Positions 1 through 8,400 of a stretch of 64,000 nucleotides of DNA are shown piece after piece. Made by a program: the position numbers and the translations under genes. The notes beneath the pieces are model-generated. The model was not told where the DNA came from. It made no database searches and was given only the letters and a program-made list of their open reading frames with translations. Position 1 is the stretch's first letter. Every line of letters begins with the position of its first letter. Source of the DNA: Pseudobdellovibrio sp031428275 (GTDB lineage Bacteria; Bdellovibrionota; Bdellovibrionia; Bdellovibrionales; Bdellovibrionaceae); NCBI GenBank assembly GCA_031428275.1, contig JANPPC010000014.1, positions 1-64,000 of the forward strand, in the 5' to 3' direction.

Positions 1-132
1 TGAAGGCAGATTACCCATGTATTCCTCACCCGTGCGCCACTAGTACTCGCCCGAAAGCTTTCCTCGTTCGACTTGCATGTATTAGGCACGCCGCCAGCGT
101 TTGTTCTGAGCCAGAATCAAACTCTCCAGTTA
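1..132 (-). rRNA. rrs: 16S ribosomal RNA, 5' end (partial)
   Basis: Read on the minus strand, this begins with the near-universal 16S start AGAGTTTGATTCTGGCTCAG, followed by the conserved ACGCTGGCGGCGTGCC and TACATGCAAGTCGA blocks and then GTGGCGCACGGGTGAG. Only about the first 130 nucleotides are present; the gene leaves the window at position 1. The 5' end at about 132 is set by alignment to E. coli numbering and may be off by a few bases. The leader upstream carries a boxA-like motif, a UUCG hairpin and a promoter. Confidence 0.97.
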
Positions 133-206
133 AAAACTGTATAATTTAATAATTGCTTATTTAATGTAGATTTTGAGAAAACCTACGAAAACATTTTAAA
201 GTCTGT

Positions 207-222
207 CTAATCCGAAGATTAG
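207..222 (-). other. UUCG-tetraloop hairpin in the rRNA leader
   Basis: On the minus strand CTAATC-TTCG-GATTAG forms a 6-bp stem closed by a C(UUCG)G tetraloop, an exceptionally stable RNA loop; flanking GTC/GAC could extend it past one unpaired base. It lies between the 16S promoter and the 16S 5' end, so it would be transcribed as part of the pre-rRNA leader. A role in leader folding or processing is inference. Confidence 0.6.
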
Positions 223-256
223 CGACTGTATAAGTCCAAAATCTTTATAACTATTT

Positions 257-270
257 AGTTTTCAAAGAAC
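257..270 (-). promoter_or_regulatory. boxA-like antitermination motif
   Basis: Minus-strand GTTCTTTGAAAACT lies in the 16S leader, about 20 bases downstream of the predicted -10. It resembles boxA-type Nus-factor sites found in bacterial rRNA leaders and spacers. The match is by eye. Confidence 0.45.
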
Positions 271-288
271 CACAAAGCAGAGTCAACT

Positions 289-317
289 GTTCTAATTGAG
301 CCCAATCTCTTCGTCAA
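289..317 (-). promoter_or_regulatory. 16S rRNA operon promoter (sigma70-type)
   Basis: TTGACG (-35, 312-317), a 17-base spacer and TAGAAC (-10, 289-294) on the minus strand, preceded by A/T tracts at about 318-350 that look like an UP element. It lies between tRNA-Ala and 16S, so 16S could be transcribed independently of the tRNA. The second promoter at 454-482 has a similar shape, ending in GAAC. Confidence 0.55.
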
Positions 318-358
318 CATCTTTTTTTAACTAATTAAAAAAAGTTTCGACTAAAGTT

Positions 359-434
<76 letters not shown>

Positions 435-453
435 AAAGACAGTTGTGAGAGGT

Positions 454-482
454 GTTCTCTCGTTTTCACCCATCTTGGTCAA
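454..482 (-). promoter_or_regulatory. tRNA-Ala promoter candidate
   Basis: TTGACC (477-482), 17-base spacer, GAGAAC (454-459) on the minus strand, with an A/T-rich stretch upstream. The -10 is weak (3 of 6) but the architecture parallels the 16S promoter at 289-317, which raises plausibility. Confidence 0.45.
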
Positions 483-537
483 TACTTTTTTTTATTTATT
501 TAGATTTGGCCTAATAAAAGATCAAAGGACTAGGAAA

Positions 538-1056
538 TTATGCAATCGCTGCCGAGTGGTTGAGCAAAATGCTTGATAACCAGGTCTTTTCTGCCTGCAT
601 TTTGAACCCTATATTTTCGGCACCGTACAAAATACTTTGATAAACTTTTTTCAAAACCTCAACTTCGGCCTGCGATTCAGCTGTTTCCTCGGAATCGAAT
701 AGGTCCTCAATGGCTTTTGATACGCTTTGAAGGTCAATTGTCGTCACCACACGGGGAATTCGTGACAAATCGAAACCAATTAAGTCTGTAGGTTTAAACC
801 CTACGAGCGCTTTTGTGATGAGGATCTTTGACCCGCCATTAAAGTTCACTTGTAAGAAGCGTGATCCATCTACGTCTTGTCGATCTAAAACTTTTTCGAC
901 TCTTTTGAAATCGATTACCATTTTTTTGGAATCTTCTTTTTGAGTGAGCTCTAGAGTGTCTTCAGTAAAAATAAAATTAAATAGCGCTTGATTCTCAAGA
1001 TAGTTGATTACGTCATTGATATGTTGAGTTTCAGGTTGCGAGCTCATTTTCTTCAA
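538..1056 (-). CDS. conserved-looking protein of unknown function
   Basis: A protein of about 172 residues with no signal peptide, no membrane segment and no motif I recognise. It is mixed alpha/beta in composition with an acidic stretch near DLFDSEETAESQAEVEV. The frame opens at a GTG at 1068, but that codon overlaps the only good ribosome site (GGAGG). The TTG at 1056, five bases after GGAGG, is therefore the better start; the ATG at 1047 is a further option. It is divergent from the cupin-like gene at 1143. Coding confidence rests on length and ribosome site; no function is proposed. Confidence 0.7.
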   Translation of the reverse strand: MKKMSSQPETQHINDVINYLENQALFNFIFTEDTLELTQKEDSKKMVIDFKRVEKVLDRQDVDGSRFLQVNFNGGSKILITKALVGFKPTDLIGFDLSRIPRVVTTIDLQSVSKAIEDLFDSEETAESQAEVEVLKKVYQSILYGAENIGFKMQAEKTWLSSILLNHSAAIA

Positions 1057-1142
1057 GGTGGCCTCCACGTATTTTTCTATCGACGATTTGATGTTTCACC
1101 TTTAAAATATTTTTGACTCAAAATAAGATTCGAGGAAAATAG

Positions 1143-1445
1143 ATGAAAATAACTAGATGGACTGCGCAAATAGGTCCGAAAAAGGAAGTAATTCTACAAT
1201 TGATCCAAGCTGAAGGACTTGATTACACAGAAGTCGAAGTTGGCTCTGGTTCGAAAATGTCGAACTTACGTACGAATATGAAAGAAACAATTCAACTCAT
1301 GGAAGGCGAACTTATTTTTAACTTATCCGGCACGCAATTCGTTCTGCGCGCAGGTGATAAACTAGAAATGCCTTCAAATACCTTATACTCTTACAGTAAT
1401 ATGCGTAATGAAAACTGTATGTTTTTAAGTGCGAAAACCATTTAG
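1143..1445 (+). CDS. small cupin-like protein
   Basis: 100 residues, cytoplasmic. The second half (MEGELIFNLSGTQFVLRAGD followed by a proline-containing strand) has the spacing of a single cupin beta-barrel: a glycine turn, an xxGD turn, then the second strand pair. The metal-binding histidines of classical cupins are not evident, so it may be a non-enzymatic fold member. GAGG lies 8 bases before the ATG. It is followed by a strong bidirectional terminator at 1481. Substrate and function are unknown. Confidence 0.7.
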   Translation: MKITRWTAQIGPKKEVILQLIQAEGLDYTEVEVGSGSKMSNLRTNMKETIQLMEGELIFNLSGTQFVLRAGDKLEMPSNTLYSYSNMRNENCMFLSAKTI

Positions 1446-1480
1446 TAATGTCTTCGTAAATGCTTTTGAGAATGAGTTAT

Positions 1481-1519
1481 AAAGAAAAGGGTACAGATCA
1501 GATCGCTCCCCTTTTCTTT
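1481..1519. terminator. bidirectional terminator
   Basis: Perfect 11-bp inverted repeat AAAGAAAAGGG / CCCTTTTCTTT around a 17-base loop, A-rich on one side and T-rich on the other, so it can work on both strands. It separates the cupin-like gene (plus) from the end of pilQ (minus). Confidence 0.75.
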
Positions 1520-1552
1520 ATACTAGATGGTCCAACGTGCTTCAGCATTTCA

Positions 1553-3754
1553 TTATTGGAAAGTTGAAGTTCTCTTGTCGCCTACAATAGGTTGCAAAAT
1601 TCTTGGAGTTACGAAAATCACTAACTCGTTTTTATCTTTTTGCTGAACTTGGCCTTTAAATAAAAAACCTAATATAGGAATATCTTTTAGGCCAGGCACT
1701 CCGGACTGCCCGTCGATCGTTGAGGTCTCGAAAATTCCGCCTATCACTGCCGTTTGGCCGCTTTTAACAATAACTTTTGTTTTTGCATTGCGACGGTCTG
1801 GAACTGTGGCATCAACCTGGCCCTTGAAAGAACGCTCAATATCCATATCTAAAGTCACTGTTCCCTCATTAGAAACCTGCGGTGTAACTTTGAGCACAAC
1901 ACCCACCTGAACCACTTCATTTGTCTTAGTCACCACGTTAGCTCCGCCCGCTGCCGGGGTCGAGGTTTCAACTTTCGCCACTAAAATGCCCGAGGTTTGC
2001 GAAATATTGGCTGTCTGACTAGATAGTACCGTAATTCGTGGCGAAGATAAGATTCTTACTTTGTCTTCACGCTCTCCGAGCTGTAACTGCGCAGTTAAAT
2101 TTCCGAGTATATCGAGCTGACCCCATGTAACCGCTGAACTCAGGATCGCCTGTGTCGAACCTAAATCAGGTGTAATACTCAGAGAGGCACGATTAGATGA
2201 TGTCGCGGTCGTCGAATCGTTTCTCCAGGTTACTCCAACCTGGCGAGTGAAGCCTTCACGGGCCTCGATCACTTTTCCTTCGATGAGAACTTGCTGCGGC
2301 TGAGTATCAAGTGCCACGATCAGTTTTTCGACCTTTACCATATTGTCAGCGGTATCAGTCACAATGAGCGAACTGGTTCTAGCATCGGAAATTACTTTAG
2401 CTCGGCTGGCTCCTCGACTTGCTTCAGGATTTGAGGCGTTTGCTCCGGCAGCCGACGGCGTTGTTGAAAATAGAAATTCTTTGATCTTCACTTCTAGGTC
2501 TTTGATATCGGCGTAACCAATGAAAAAACGCTTTACGACTAACGGATCTGAATTTGATCTGGCCTCTTTTAGACGAATTCCTTCGGCTTCTTCTTTTTGT
2601 ATGTCTTCGATTTTGGCGATTCTAAGCACATTTCCTTGGCGGCGGTAGCCGAGCTTTTTTGATTTCAATAGTAGAACGAGAGCTTGGTCCCATGGTACCT
2701 GGCGTAACTTCAGTGATACTTTTCCGTCTAAACCGTCGTCCATGATCATGTTTACTCCGCTTTCTTCGGCTATAAACTTGATGGCATCTTTAACCTCTAA
2801 GTTATTTGTCTCAATCGAAATCTTTCTTCCGTAGAATTGATTGTTACTCATTAAAAAGTCTTCTAGTGACTGCGAGCTCATAATTCCCTCAGAAGACATA
2901 TCGGGATTAGCCGTACGCTCTCTGGCCGAAAGGGCTTGGCCTGGTTCACCATCTGCTTGAACGGCTTGGTTTCCTTGCGAGGCTACATATTGCGGATTCG
3001 CACCACCGACGATTAATAGAGAATTTCCTTCAGGTTGTACGAGTGGCTCGGGAGAACCTGCGCGAAGCTGAATTACAAAACGTGAAATTTTTGAATTTGG
3101 CTTTTGATAAATATCAATTGAACCAATGGAAGAAGCCATATCTTTAGTATTCAATGAACGCTTTAATTTCTTTGGAATAACTGAGTTTTGAACTTCAACC
3201 ACCAACTGATTTGTAGCCGAATTAATCCGCGTTACGAATTGCAGTGGCTGGTCGGCTTTAATCAAAACCGTACCGCCGCTAGCATTTGATTTATAGTCAA
3301 CCGAGCTGATTTGACTGATAACCTCGGCCACAGGAACTACCATGGGAGCCGGCTCTGGCAAGATAGCTGGTGGTGGTGACTGCTCAGCAACGATTTCTGG
3401 TTGCAAAATGACAGGCTCTTCTACCACTTCGGGCACTTCGGCAACAGTTGGAGGCGGAATATCAGTACCTACGTTATTTAGTTCGTTTTCAAGAGCTAGA
3501 TCAGAATCTACGACTGGCGCTTGATTCGCGGACGTTTCACTTTGATCGAATTCAGCAAATTCATCGGTCTCGGTAGCCGCAGAATTTGTCGCTGCTGCAT
3601 CGTCTAAACTTAATTCATCAGAGCTGGTTGATCCGTTTGCGGCAACTGTCGGATCAGCAGAAAAGTCGTCATCGAGGTCGATTCTATTCTGACTTGCGCA
3701 CGCCGCCAAAACCACCATGGCCATCACAAGATAAATTCTTAACTTTTTCACCAA
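1553..3754 (-). CDS. pilQ: type IV pilus secretin PilQ
   Basis: Outer-membrane secretin through which the type IV pilus passes. After an N-terminal signal, a long acidic/proline-rich linker precedes an AMIN-like region (about residues 150-250), an STN-type N0 domain (about 310-375), a secretin N1 domain (about 408-478, preceding the serine/alanine-rich loop) and the secretin core (about 485-725) with VPGLKDIPILGFLF and ELVIFVTPRI near the C-terminus. The signal peptide ends in a lipobox-like LAAC, so it may be lipid-anchored. Last gene of the pilMNOPQ series; 733 residues is normal for PilQ. Confidence 0.96.
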   Translation of the reverse strand: MVKKLRIYLVMAMVVLAACASQNRIDLDDDFSADPTVAANGSTSSDELSLDDAAATNSAATETDEFAEFDQSETSANQAPVVDSDLALENELNNVGTDIPPPTVAEVPEVVEEPVILQPEIVAEQSPPPAILPEPAPMVVPVAEVISQISSVDYKSNASGGTVLIKADQPLQFVTRINSATNQLVVEVQNSVIPKKLKRSLNTKDMASSIGSIDIYQKPNSKISRFVIQLRAGSPEPLVQPEGNSLLIVGGANPQYVASQGNQAVQADGEPGQALSARERTANPDMSSEGIMSSQSLEDFLMSNNQFYGRKISIETNNLEVKDAIKFIAEESGVNMIMDDGLDGKVSLKLRQVPWDQALVLLLKSKKLGYRRQGNVLRIAKIEDIQKEEAEGIRLKEARSNSDPLVVKRFFIGYADIKDLEVKIKEFLFSTTPSAAGANASNPEASRGASRAKVISDARTSSLIVTDTADNMVKVEKLIVALDTQPQQVLIEGKVIEAREGFTRQVGVTWRNDSTTATSSNRASLSITPDLGSTQAILSSAVTWGQLDILGNLTAQLQLGEREDKVRILSSPRITVLSSQTANISQTSGILVAKVETSTPAAGGANVVTKTNEVVQVGVVLKVTPQVSNEGTVTLDMDIERSFKGQVDATVPDRRNAKTKVIVKSGQTAVIGGIFETSTIDGQSGVPGLKDIPILGFLFKGQVQQKDKNELVIFVTPRILQPIVGDKRTSTFQ

Positions 3755-3772
3755 TCCTCCTTGATTAGCTAA

Positions 3773-4477
3773 CTACTTCTTCAAACGTATTTTAAGCGGC
3801 GTCTTATTTTCAATTACAATGACTTCGCCATTGTTGATTGAGCTTACGACCGCTTTTCCGCTGCCGATAACATCCTTAAGATGGACCATATGGATCGTGT
3901 TTTGGCGGTCAAGAAACATCGCTTTGGGCTTCTTAACGTCCCAAATAATTCCGACCAGCTGATAAGCCGCAAGGGGCCATCTGCGAATGGGCTCGACGCT
4001 ATCATCAACGCCCCCAGATTCAGCTCGGTTAGTCATCGCTTTTTCTTTTATTCTTAAGATGAGGTATTGAGGTAAGCGGAAGGGATCTCGCTGAGAAAGA
4101 CCATAGCTATGATCAATACCCATCGGCGAATTTACAGACCCCATTGGAGCCGGCACATTGAGTTGATTTTTAAATTGATTGCTTTGAGAGCGCGGAGACT
4201 GACCATTTTGCTGGCCCATCATTTGTGAATTAACTTGCCCGTTGGTCGGGGCTGAATTTTGCTTATTTTGAAATTCCGAATACGGGGCTGAACTCGGGGC
4301 CACTTGCTGCTGCGCCGATGGCGCCGAGCCTTGGGCTAATGCTTCGGTCACTAAGAAGGTACTAACCAATCCAAGCGCGGCAAACACCATGCACACTAAC
4401 TTTACCCAAGTTTTAACTATGTGTTTTAAAGCAGTTAAGAATCTATAAGCAGGTTGTGCAGTTTTTATTAGCCTCAT
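3773..4477 (-). CDS. pilP: type IV pilus assembly protein PilP
   Basis: Periplasmic linker that connects the inner-membrane PilM/N/O complex to the PilQ secretin. A hydrophobic N-terminal segment ending near ALAQG (about residues 28-49) is followed by a long Gln/Ser/Pro-rich disordered region and a C-terminal PilP beta-domain from about residue 130 (RDPFRLPQYL..., then a domain with YQLVGIIWD and AMFLDRQN). The start overlaps the pilO stop by four bases (ATGA), indicating translational coupling. No lipobox cysteine is clear, unlike many PilP proteins. Assignment rests on order plus the C-terminal domain. Confidence 0.9.
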   Translation of the reverse strand: MRLIKTAQPAYRFLTALKHIVKTWVKLVCMVFAALGLVSTFLVTEALAQGSAPSAQQQVAPSSAPYSEFQNKQNSAPTNGQVNSQMMGQQNGQSPRSQSNQFKNQLNVPAPMGSVNSPMGIDHSYGLSQRDPFRLPQYLILRIKEKAMTNRAESGGVDDSVEPIRRWPLAAYQLVGIIWDVKKPKAMFLDRQNTIHMVHLKDVIGSGKAVVSSINNGEVIVIENKTPLKIRLKK

Positions 4478-5106
4478 TTAAATGCCTTAGGTGGCGTCTT
4501 AGGTGGCGTCGTGACTGGCGCGACAGCAGCTTGCTTGAAACCGATAATTTCGCCAGCAAAGCGAACCGTGCTATCATCTGTATTCATCGACATTTTTTCG
4601 ATTTGTAGGTTACGTGTTTTTATAACCTTCTCTTCTTTTGAGAGAATTTCTACGAAATGAAGTAATTGCGAGAATGAGCCCATTGCGTTGATTGAAAAAA
4701 CAATTTCTTCAACGAGCTCTGATCCGTTTCCGGCCGTACGATTTGAGTTTGAGGATGAGCTACGGGATAGAACAGAGATTTTAATCTCTGCGGCCTGAGC
4801 AGCCTGATTCACAATCGCCGAAAGTTCAGTGTCTTTAAAATCATTAGGAATTTTTGATTTAAGAACCTCTAAATTACGCGCTAACTGCAGCAAATTTCCG
4901 CGCATTTCTTCTTCTTTTTTCATGGTTTTTTCGATATCGATTTTTTTTACGTTTTCGATACTTAGCTCACTCTTGGCGGCTTGAATCTGCTCTTGAATTG
5001 CCGCGCCGTTATCAAATGAAAACATGTAATAGCCGACCGTCATAATGAGGGCTAATATGAACAGTCTTCCTACTGATAAGGTGCTGAACAACTTAATAAA
5101 CTTCAT
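4474..5106 (-). CDS. pilO: type IV pilus inner-membrane protein PilO
   Basis: Bitopic inner-membrane protein that pairs with PilN in the pilus alignment complex. One transmembrane segment (about residues 13-30), a coiled-coil region rich in E/K/Q (about 35-90), then a ferredoxin-like periplasmic domain (about 95-195). The C-terminus is proline/lysine-rich. It overlaps pilN by one base and pilP by four. Length (210) and topology are typical. Confidence 0.93.
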   Translation of the reverse strand: MKFIKLFSTLSVGRLFILALIMTVGYYMFSFDNGAAIQEQIQAAKSELSIENVKKIDIEKTMKKEEEMRGNLLQLARNLEVLKSKIPNDFKDTELSAIVNQAAQAAEIKISVLSRSSSSNSNRTAGNGSELVEEIVFSINAMGSFSQLLHFVEILSKEEKVIKTRNLQIEKMSMNTDDSTVRFAGEIIGFKQAAVAPVTTPPKTPPKAFK

Positions 5107-5714
5107 TACAGAATACCCGCACGATTAATTTCAGCTTTGATTGAAAAAATAGTTGTGCTTACGCCAATACCGAATGCATCGTTTTTAATGTCTTGCTTAA
5201 CCGGGCTAACGTTAATTAAAAAGTCAGCGCGGCTAAGTCTTTCCATAAATTTAGAAATATCAGCTGGTACATCGGTCTCGGCCGTGAAGGAAACATTCAA
5301 CCCATTGAATTCAAGCTGATTTAGCCAAATTGTTTCGGGGGTTACTTTTTGTAGATGCTGAAATAACCTGTACTCATTCAACTTGTCTTTTGAGACCTGA
5401 TCAATAAAGGTCATCTGCGCGTTAATTTTACCTTGCTCTTGCTCATACTTCTTAATTTCTTCTGAAAGACCGCGCTTACTTTCGTTGAAAGCTCTTACTT
5501 CAACTACAACTTGCTGTTCAGCCTGAAGCTGATTATTAAGTTCAGGGATAATCTGACCTTCATAAAGGTATAAAGCCACTGGTCCAATCAGCAAAATTGC
5601 GGCGCGCTTTGCGAAGTTGTTTAAAAGAACTTTTCGTTCTTCGTCGGATGAAAAGTAACTTGTACTTGCACCACCCTGATTCGCCATTGACTTAAGAAGA
5701 TTAATCTTAATCAT
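5106..5714 (-). CDS. pilN: type IV pilus inner-membrane protein PilN
   Basis: Begins with the cytoplasmic motif MIKINLLKS, the conserved PilN N-terminus that docks into PilM. One transmembrane helix at about residues 38-56 and a periplasmic coiled coil plus ferredoxin-like domain follow. The ATG at 5714 overlaps the pilM stop (ATGA). A longer frame to 5744 exists but lies inside pilM and would bury the PilM-binding motif, so the shorter start is chosen. Confidence 0.94.
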   Translation of the reverse strand: MIKINLLKSMANQGGASTSYFSSDEERKVLLNNFAKRAAILLIGPVALYLYEGQIIPELNNQLQAEQQVVVEVRAFNESKRGLSEEIKKYEQEQGKINAQMTFIDQVSKDKLNEYRLFQHLQKVTPETIWLNQLEFNGLNVSFTAETDVPADISKFMERLSRADFLINVSPVKQDIKNDAFGIGVSTTIFSIKAEINRAGIL

Positions 5715-6754
5715 TTCTCTACCTGCCGAATTCCCAATCCGCACGCAACTGCGACAAAGGGCGCAATTTGTTGCAAATAATGAGGAGTTAGCTTTTTATT
5801 ACCAGCCTTAATCGACTTATAAGGATTAAGAACTTCAAAGGGCAATTTCAATGCATCTTGCAAATGTTCAATTAAACCGGCCGTCAAACTTGCGCCACCT
5901 GTAAAGTAGGCTTTACTTAAAGTTAGTCCGTTAGCCGTTGCCGTATAGAAATCGATACTGTTACGAACTTCTTCAGTCACGTGCTCTAACGCGATATTCA
6001 TGAACGTTCGAGTTTCTTCAGGAACATCTAGCTGCTGACTTTGCGAAATTTTTAAGGTTTCGGCTTCTTCAAACGTAACACCCATATTCTTGCTAATCTC
6101 GTTCGTAAAATGAAACCCACCCACCGGGATGTCACGCGAGAAAATAACTTCGCCTTGAAACAAAACTAGAAAATTTGTAATACTTGAACCGAAATTAAAA
6201 AGTGCAATGGGCTCGGATGTTTTTCCGTAATTAAGCTCGAACGCATTCGCTAGCGCTAAGCTGCTTACTTCAAGAATTTTGCACTTTAAACCGGCTTGGC
6301 CTACAGACTGAAGGTAACTGAGAATAAATTCGTTTTGTGCGGCTACAACCAGCAAATCCATATTTTCCGCACTTTGCGAAAACGGAAGAACATGATGATC
6401 GAGGGTTACTTGGCTAATATCGAACGGTAGATATTGCGCAGCTTCGTAGCGCACCTGTTCTGCTAGATTTTTTGGGTCAACTCTTGGAATGCTAATTTTT
6501 TTGATGATGACGGCTGTTCCCGATAGACCCAGACATGCATTGCGATTACGGAAAGAATTTTCTTTGAACGCCGTTTTAATTGATTCTGCAATGACAACTG
6601 AATCTGTAATTTCACCATTACTAACTGCCATCGGAGGGCAAGGAATTACCGCAAAGTTATCCAGTACGGCGCCATTACTATTCACCGTTAGCTCTGCTAG
6701 TTTAATAGAACTTGACCCGATATCGAGTCCAATAACTTTCTTTGATGAAAACAT
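5711..6754 (-). CDS. pilM: type IV pilus actin-like protein PilM
   Basis: Cytoplasmic actin-fold ATP-binding protein recruiting PilN. The phosphate-1 motif GLDIGSSSIKLAEL is near the N-terminus; ACLGLSGTAVIIKKI, ALFNFGSS and AYFTGGASL are further actin/FtsA-like nucleotide-binding blocks. Start taken at ATG 6754 (MFSSKKVIGLD), matching the usual PilM N-terminus with GGGGAG upstream; an in-frame ATG at 6808 would add 18 residues. First gene of the pilMNOPQ series, ATGA-coupled to pilN. Confidence 0.95.
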   Translation of the reverse strand: MFSSKKVIGLDIGSSSIKLAELTVNSNGAVLDNFAVIPCPPMAVSNGEITDSVVIAESIKTAFKENSFRNRNACLGLSGTAVIIKKISIPRVDPKNLAEQVRYEAAQYLPFDISQVTLDHHVLPFSQSAENMDLLVVAAQNEFILSYLQSVGQAGLKCKILEVSSLALANAFELNYGKTSEPIALFNFGSSITNFLVLFQGEVIFSRDIPVGGFHFTNEISKNMGVTFEEAETLKISQSQQLDVPEETRTFMNIALEHVTEEVRNSIDFYTATANGLTLSKAYFTGGASLTAGLIEHLQDALKLPFEVLNPYKSIKAGNKKLTPHYLQQIAPFVAVACGLGIRQVEK

Positions 6755-6845
6755 GCTGAGATCAACTCCCCATGATAGATTATTGAGTCTCAGTCTTAGG
6801 TCTGTCAAAGGATGAGGGGCTAGGCTAGTCTAGAATGCTATCTGA

Positions 6846-7637
6846 TTATTGAGTTAAAGTTGGAAAAAATAAATCAACGTACCATACACCTACGGACTTA
6901 AGTCCAAATAAATACAGAAGTGCACCAAAGGCTAAGAATGGTCCAAAGGGAATCATCGTTTTTAAGCCTTCTTGATTTTTTCGAGAAAGTGCTAAACCAA
7001 TGATGCTTCCTAAAACCGAAGAAGATAAAATGATAAATGGAATTGCTTTCCATCCTAGAAGTGCGCCTAACCACGCTAACAATTTAATGTCTCCGCCGCC
7101 TAGTCCTTCACGCCCGGTAAAAATATAATAGACGTATGCCACTAACCACAATACACCACCACCGAATAACACACCTAAAATCGCGTCTAAAAATTGGCGC
7201 TCAGGATTTAAATACGCACCGATTAAACCAATGACTAAGCCACCCAGCGTAATTTCATCTGGCAAAATCATTAAATCTAGATCTATGAAGCTTGCTGTAA
7301 TCAATCCCCAAACCAAAATAAGATATTCAAGCGCTGTCCAGCTCACGTCGTAAAAATAGACCGTTAACGCAAACGCGACTGCCATGATGAATTCCACGAT
7401 GGGATAACGAATCGAAAACTTCTCAGAGCACTGACTGCATTTACCGCGCAAGATAAAATACGAAAGCATTGGAATATTATGGTACCACGGAACGGAGCTT
7501 AAGCACTTTTGACATCGGCTTCGACTCAACAGCGATAAGCTTTGTGGCAAACGATATATGACCACGTTCGAGAAACTTCCTAAACAAGCGCCGAACAGAA
7601 AAGCAAAAAATACGTAGAAAAATTTCAGGTCAGACAA
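6846..7637 (-). CDS. pilD: prepilin peptidase / methyltransferase PilD
   Basis: Polytopic inner-membrane aspartyl protease that cleaves and N-methylates type IV prepilins. The N-terminal GSFSNVVIYRLP block and two CxxC pairs (CQKC and CSQC, about residues 43-70) form the zinc-binding methylase half. Catalytic aspartates lie in FIDLDLMILPDEIT and in GGGDIKLL. About seven to eight membrane segments; 263 residues is typical. TTG start with AAGGA upstream, overlapping the pilI stop by eight bases. Position between pilI and pilM matches the Myxococcus pil locus. Confidence 0.96.
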   Translation of the reverse strand: MSDLKFFYVFFAFLFGACLGSFSNVVIYRLPQSLSLLSRSRCQKCLSSVPWYHNIPMLSYFILRGKCSQCSEKFSIRYPIVEFIMAVAFALTVYFYDVSWTALEYLILVWGLITASFIDLDLMILPDEITLGGLVIGLIGAYLNPERQFLDAILGVLFGGGVLWLVAYVYYIFTGREGLGGGDIKLLAWLGALLGWKAIPFIILSSSVLGSIIGLALSRKNQEGLKTMIPFGPFLAFGALLYLFGLKSVGVWYVDLFFPTLTQ

Positions 7638-8400
7638 TTTCTTTCCTTCTAAAAAAACAAGAGGCTACAAATAGCCAAAAGAAAGCCCAAGCAAAGCTGT
7701 GGGCAGTAGCCCACAGAAACTCTGACGCCATTGGCGGATTCAGAACGCTGTAATGAGACTTCCAGTTAAATAAATAAAATTTAGGTACGATTTGCATCAC
7801 CCCGTCGACAATTTTTAGCAAAAAAGCATCCTCCATTTTTTCGACAAAGAATCTAATATCTGGCAATGAGTAACAAAATATCCAAAAGCAAACGGAGGTG
7901 CCCAAAGCTAAAATAGGGCGAACCATAATACCCATTGCGATGGCAAAACTAGAAATAACAAATGCTTTTAGTAAACAGCTACCGGCGGCCATCATAAAAC
8001 CACTGAGTAATTTAAAAGATCCCGAACTTGCTAAAAAAGCGACGGTGAACCCAAAAGTAAAAATGATATTCAAAATAACTAATGCTCCCCATGAGCCCAT
8101 GATGATGTGCCAACGCGGTAAAGGCCTAACCAAAATGACTAATAAAGTTTTGCGATCAATCTCGCGCTGAATTGAGTGTGTACCAATTAAGCTAGAAATT
8201 AACACTAACATCAGCTCGAGACCCCCTAAACCAAAATCAAACAGCAAACGCTCTTGCACAGAAAATGTTAATGAACTTAATAAATGACTAAATCCAATAA
8301 AAAGAACTGAAACAAACACGATCAAATAAAAAAACTTAAGACGAATCCATTCTCTTGCACCTAGAACAGAAAGAATGCGGATTGATTTCAACTGACTCAT
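7630..8400 (-). CDS. pilI: ABC-2 type permease, PilI-like
   Basis: Integral membrane protein with about six hydrophobic segments and the ABC-2 permease look (N-terminal AREWIRLKFF, then LIGTHSIQREIDRKTLLVIL). The ATG at 8400 overlaps the stop of the ATPase gene as ATGA; a longer frame to 8421 lies inside the ATPase and is less likely. In Myxococcus xanthus an ABC ATPase and permease (PilH, PilI) precede pilD-pilMNOPQ, and the order here is the same. The symbol rests on that synteny; the substrate is unknown. Confidence 0.8.
   Translation of the reverse strand: MSQLKSIRILSVLGAREWIRLKFFYLIVFVSVLFIGFSHLLSSLTFSVQERLLFDFGLGGLELMLVLISSLIGTHSIQREIDRKTLLVILVRPLPRWHIIMGSWGALVILNIIFTFGFTVAFLASSGSFKLLSGFMMAAGSCLLKAFVISSFAIAMGIMVRPILALGTSVCFWIFCYSLPDIRFFVEKMEDAFLLKIVDGVMQIVPKFYLFNWKSHYSVLNPPMASEFLWATAHSFAWAFFWLFVASCFFRRKEIV

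Noticed and set aside
6755..6808. N-terminal extension of PilM (ATG 6808).
   Set aside because: Family proteins begin near GLDIGSSS and a ribosome site lies before ATG 6754.
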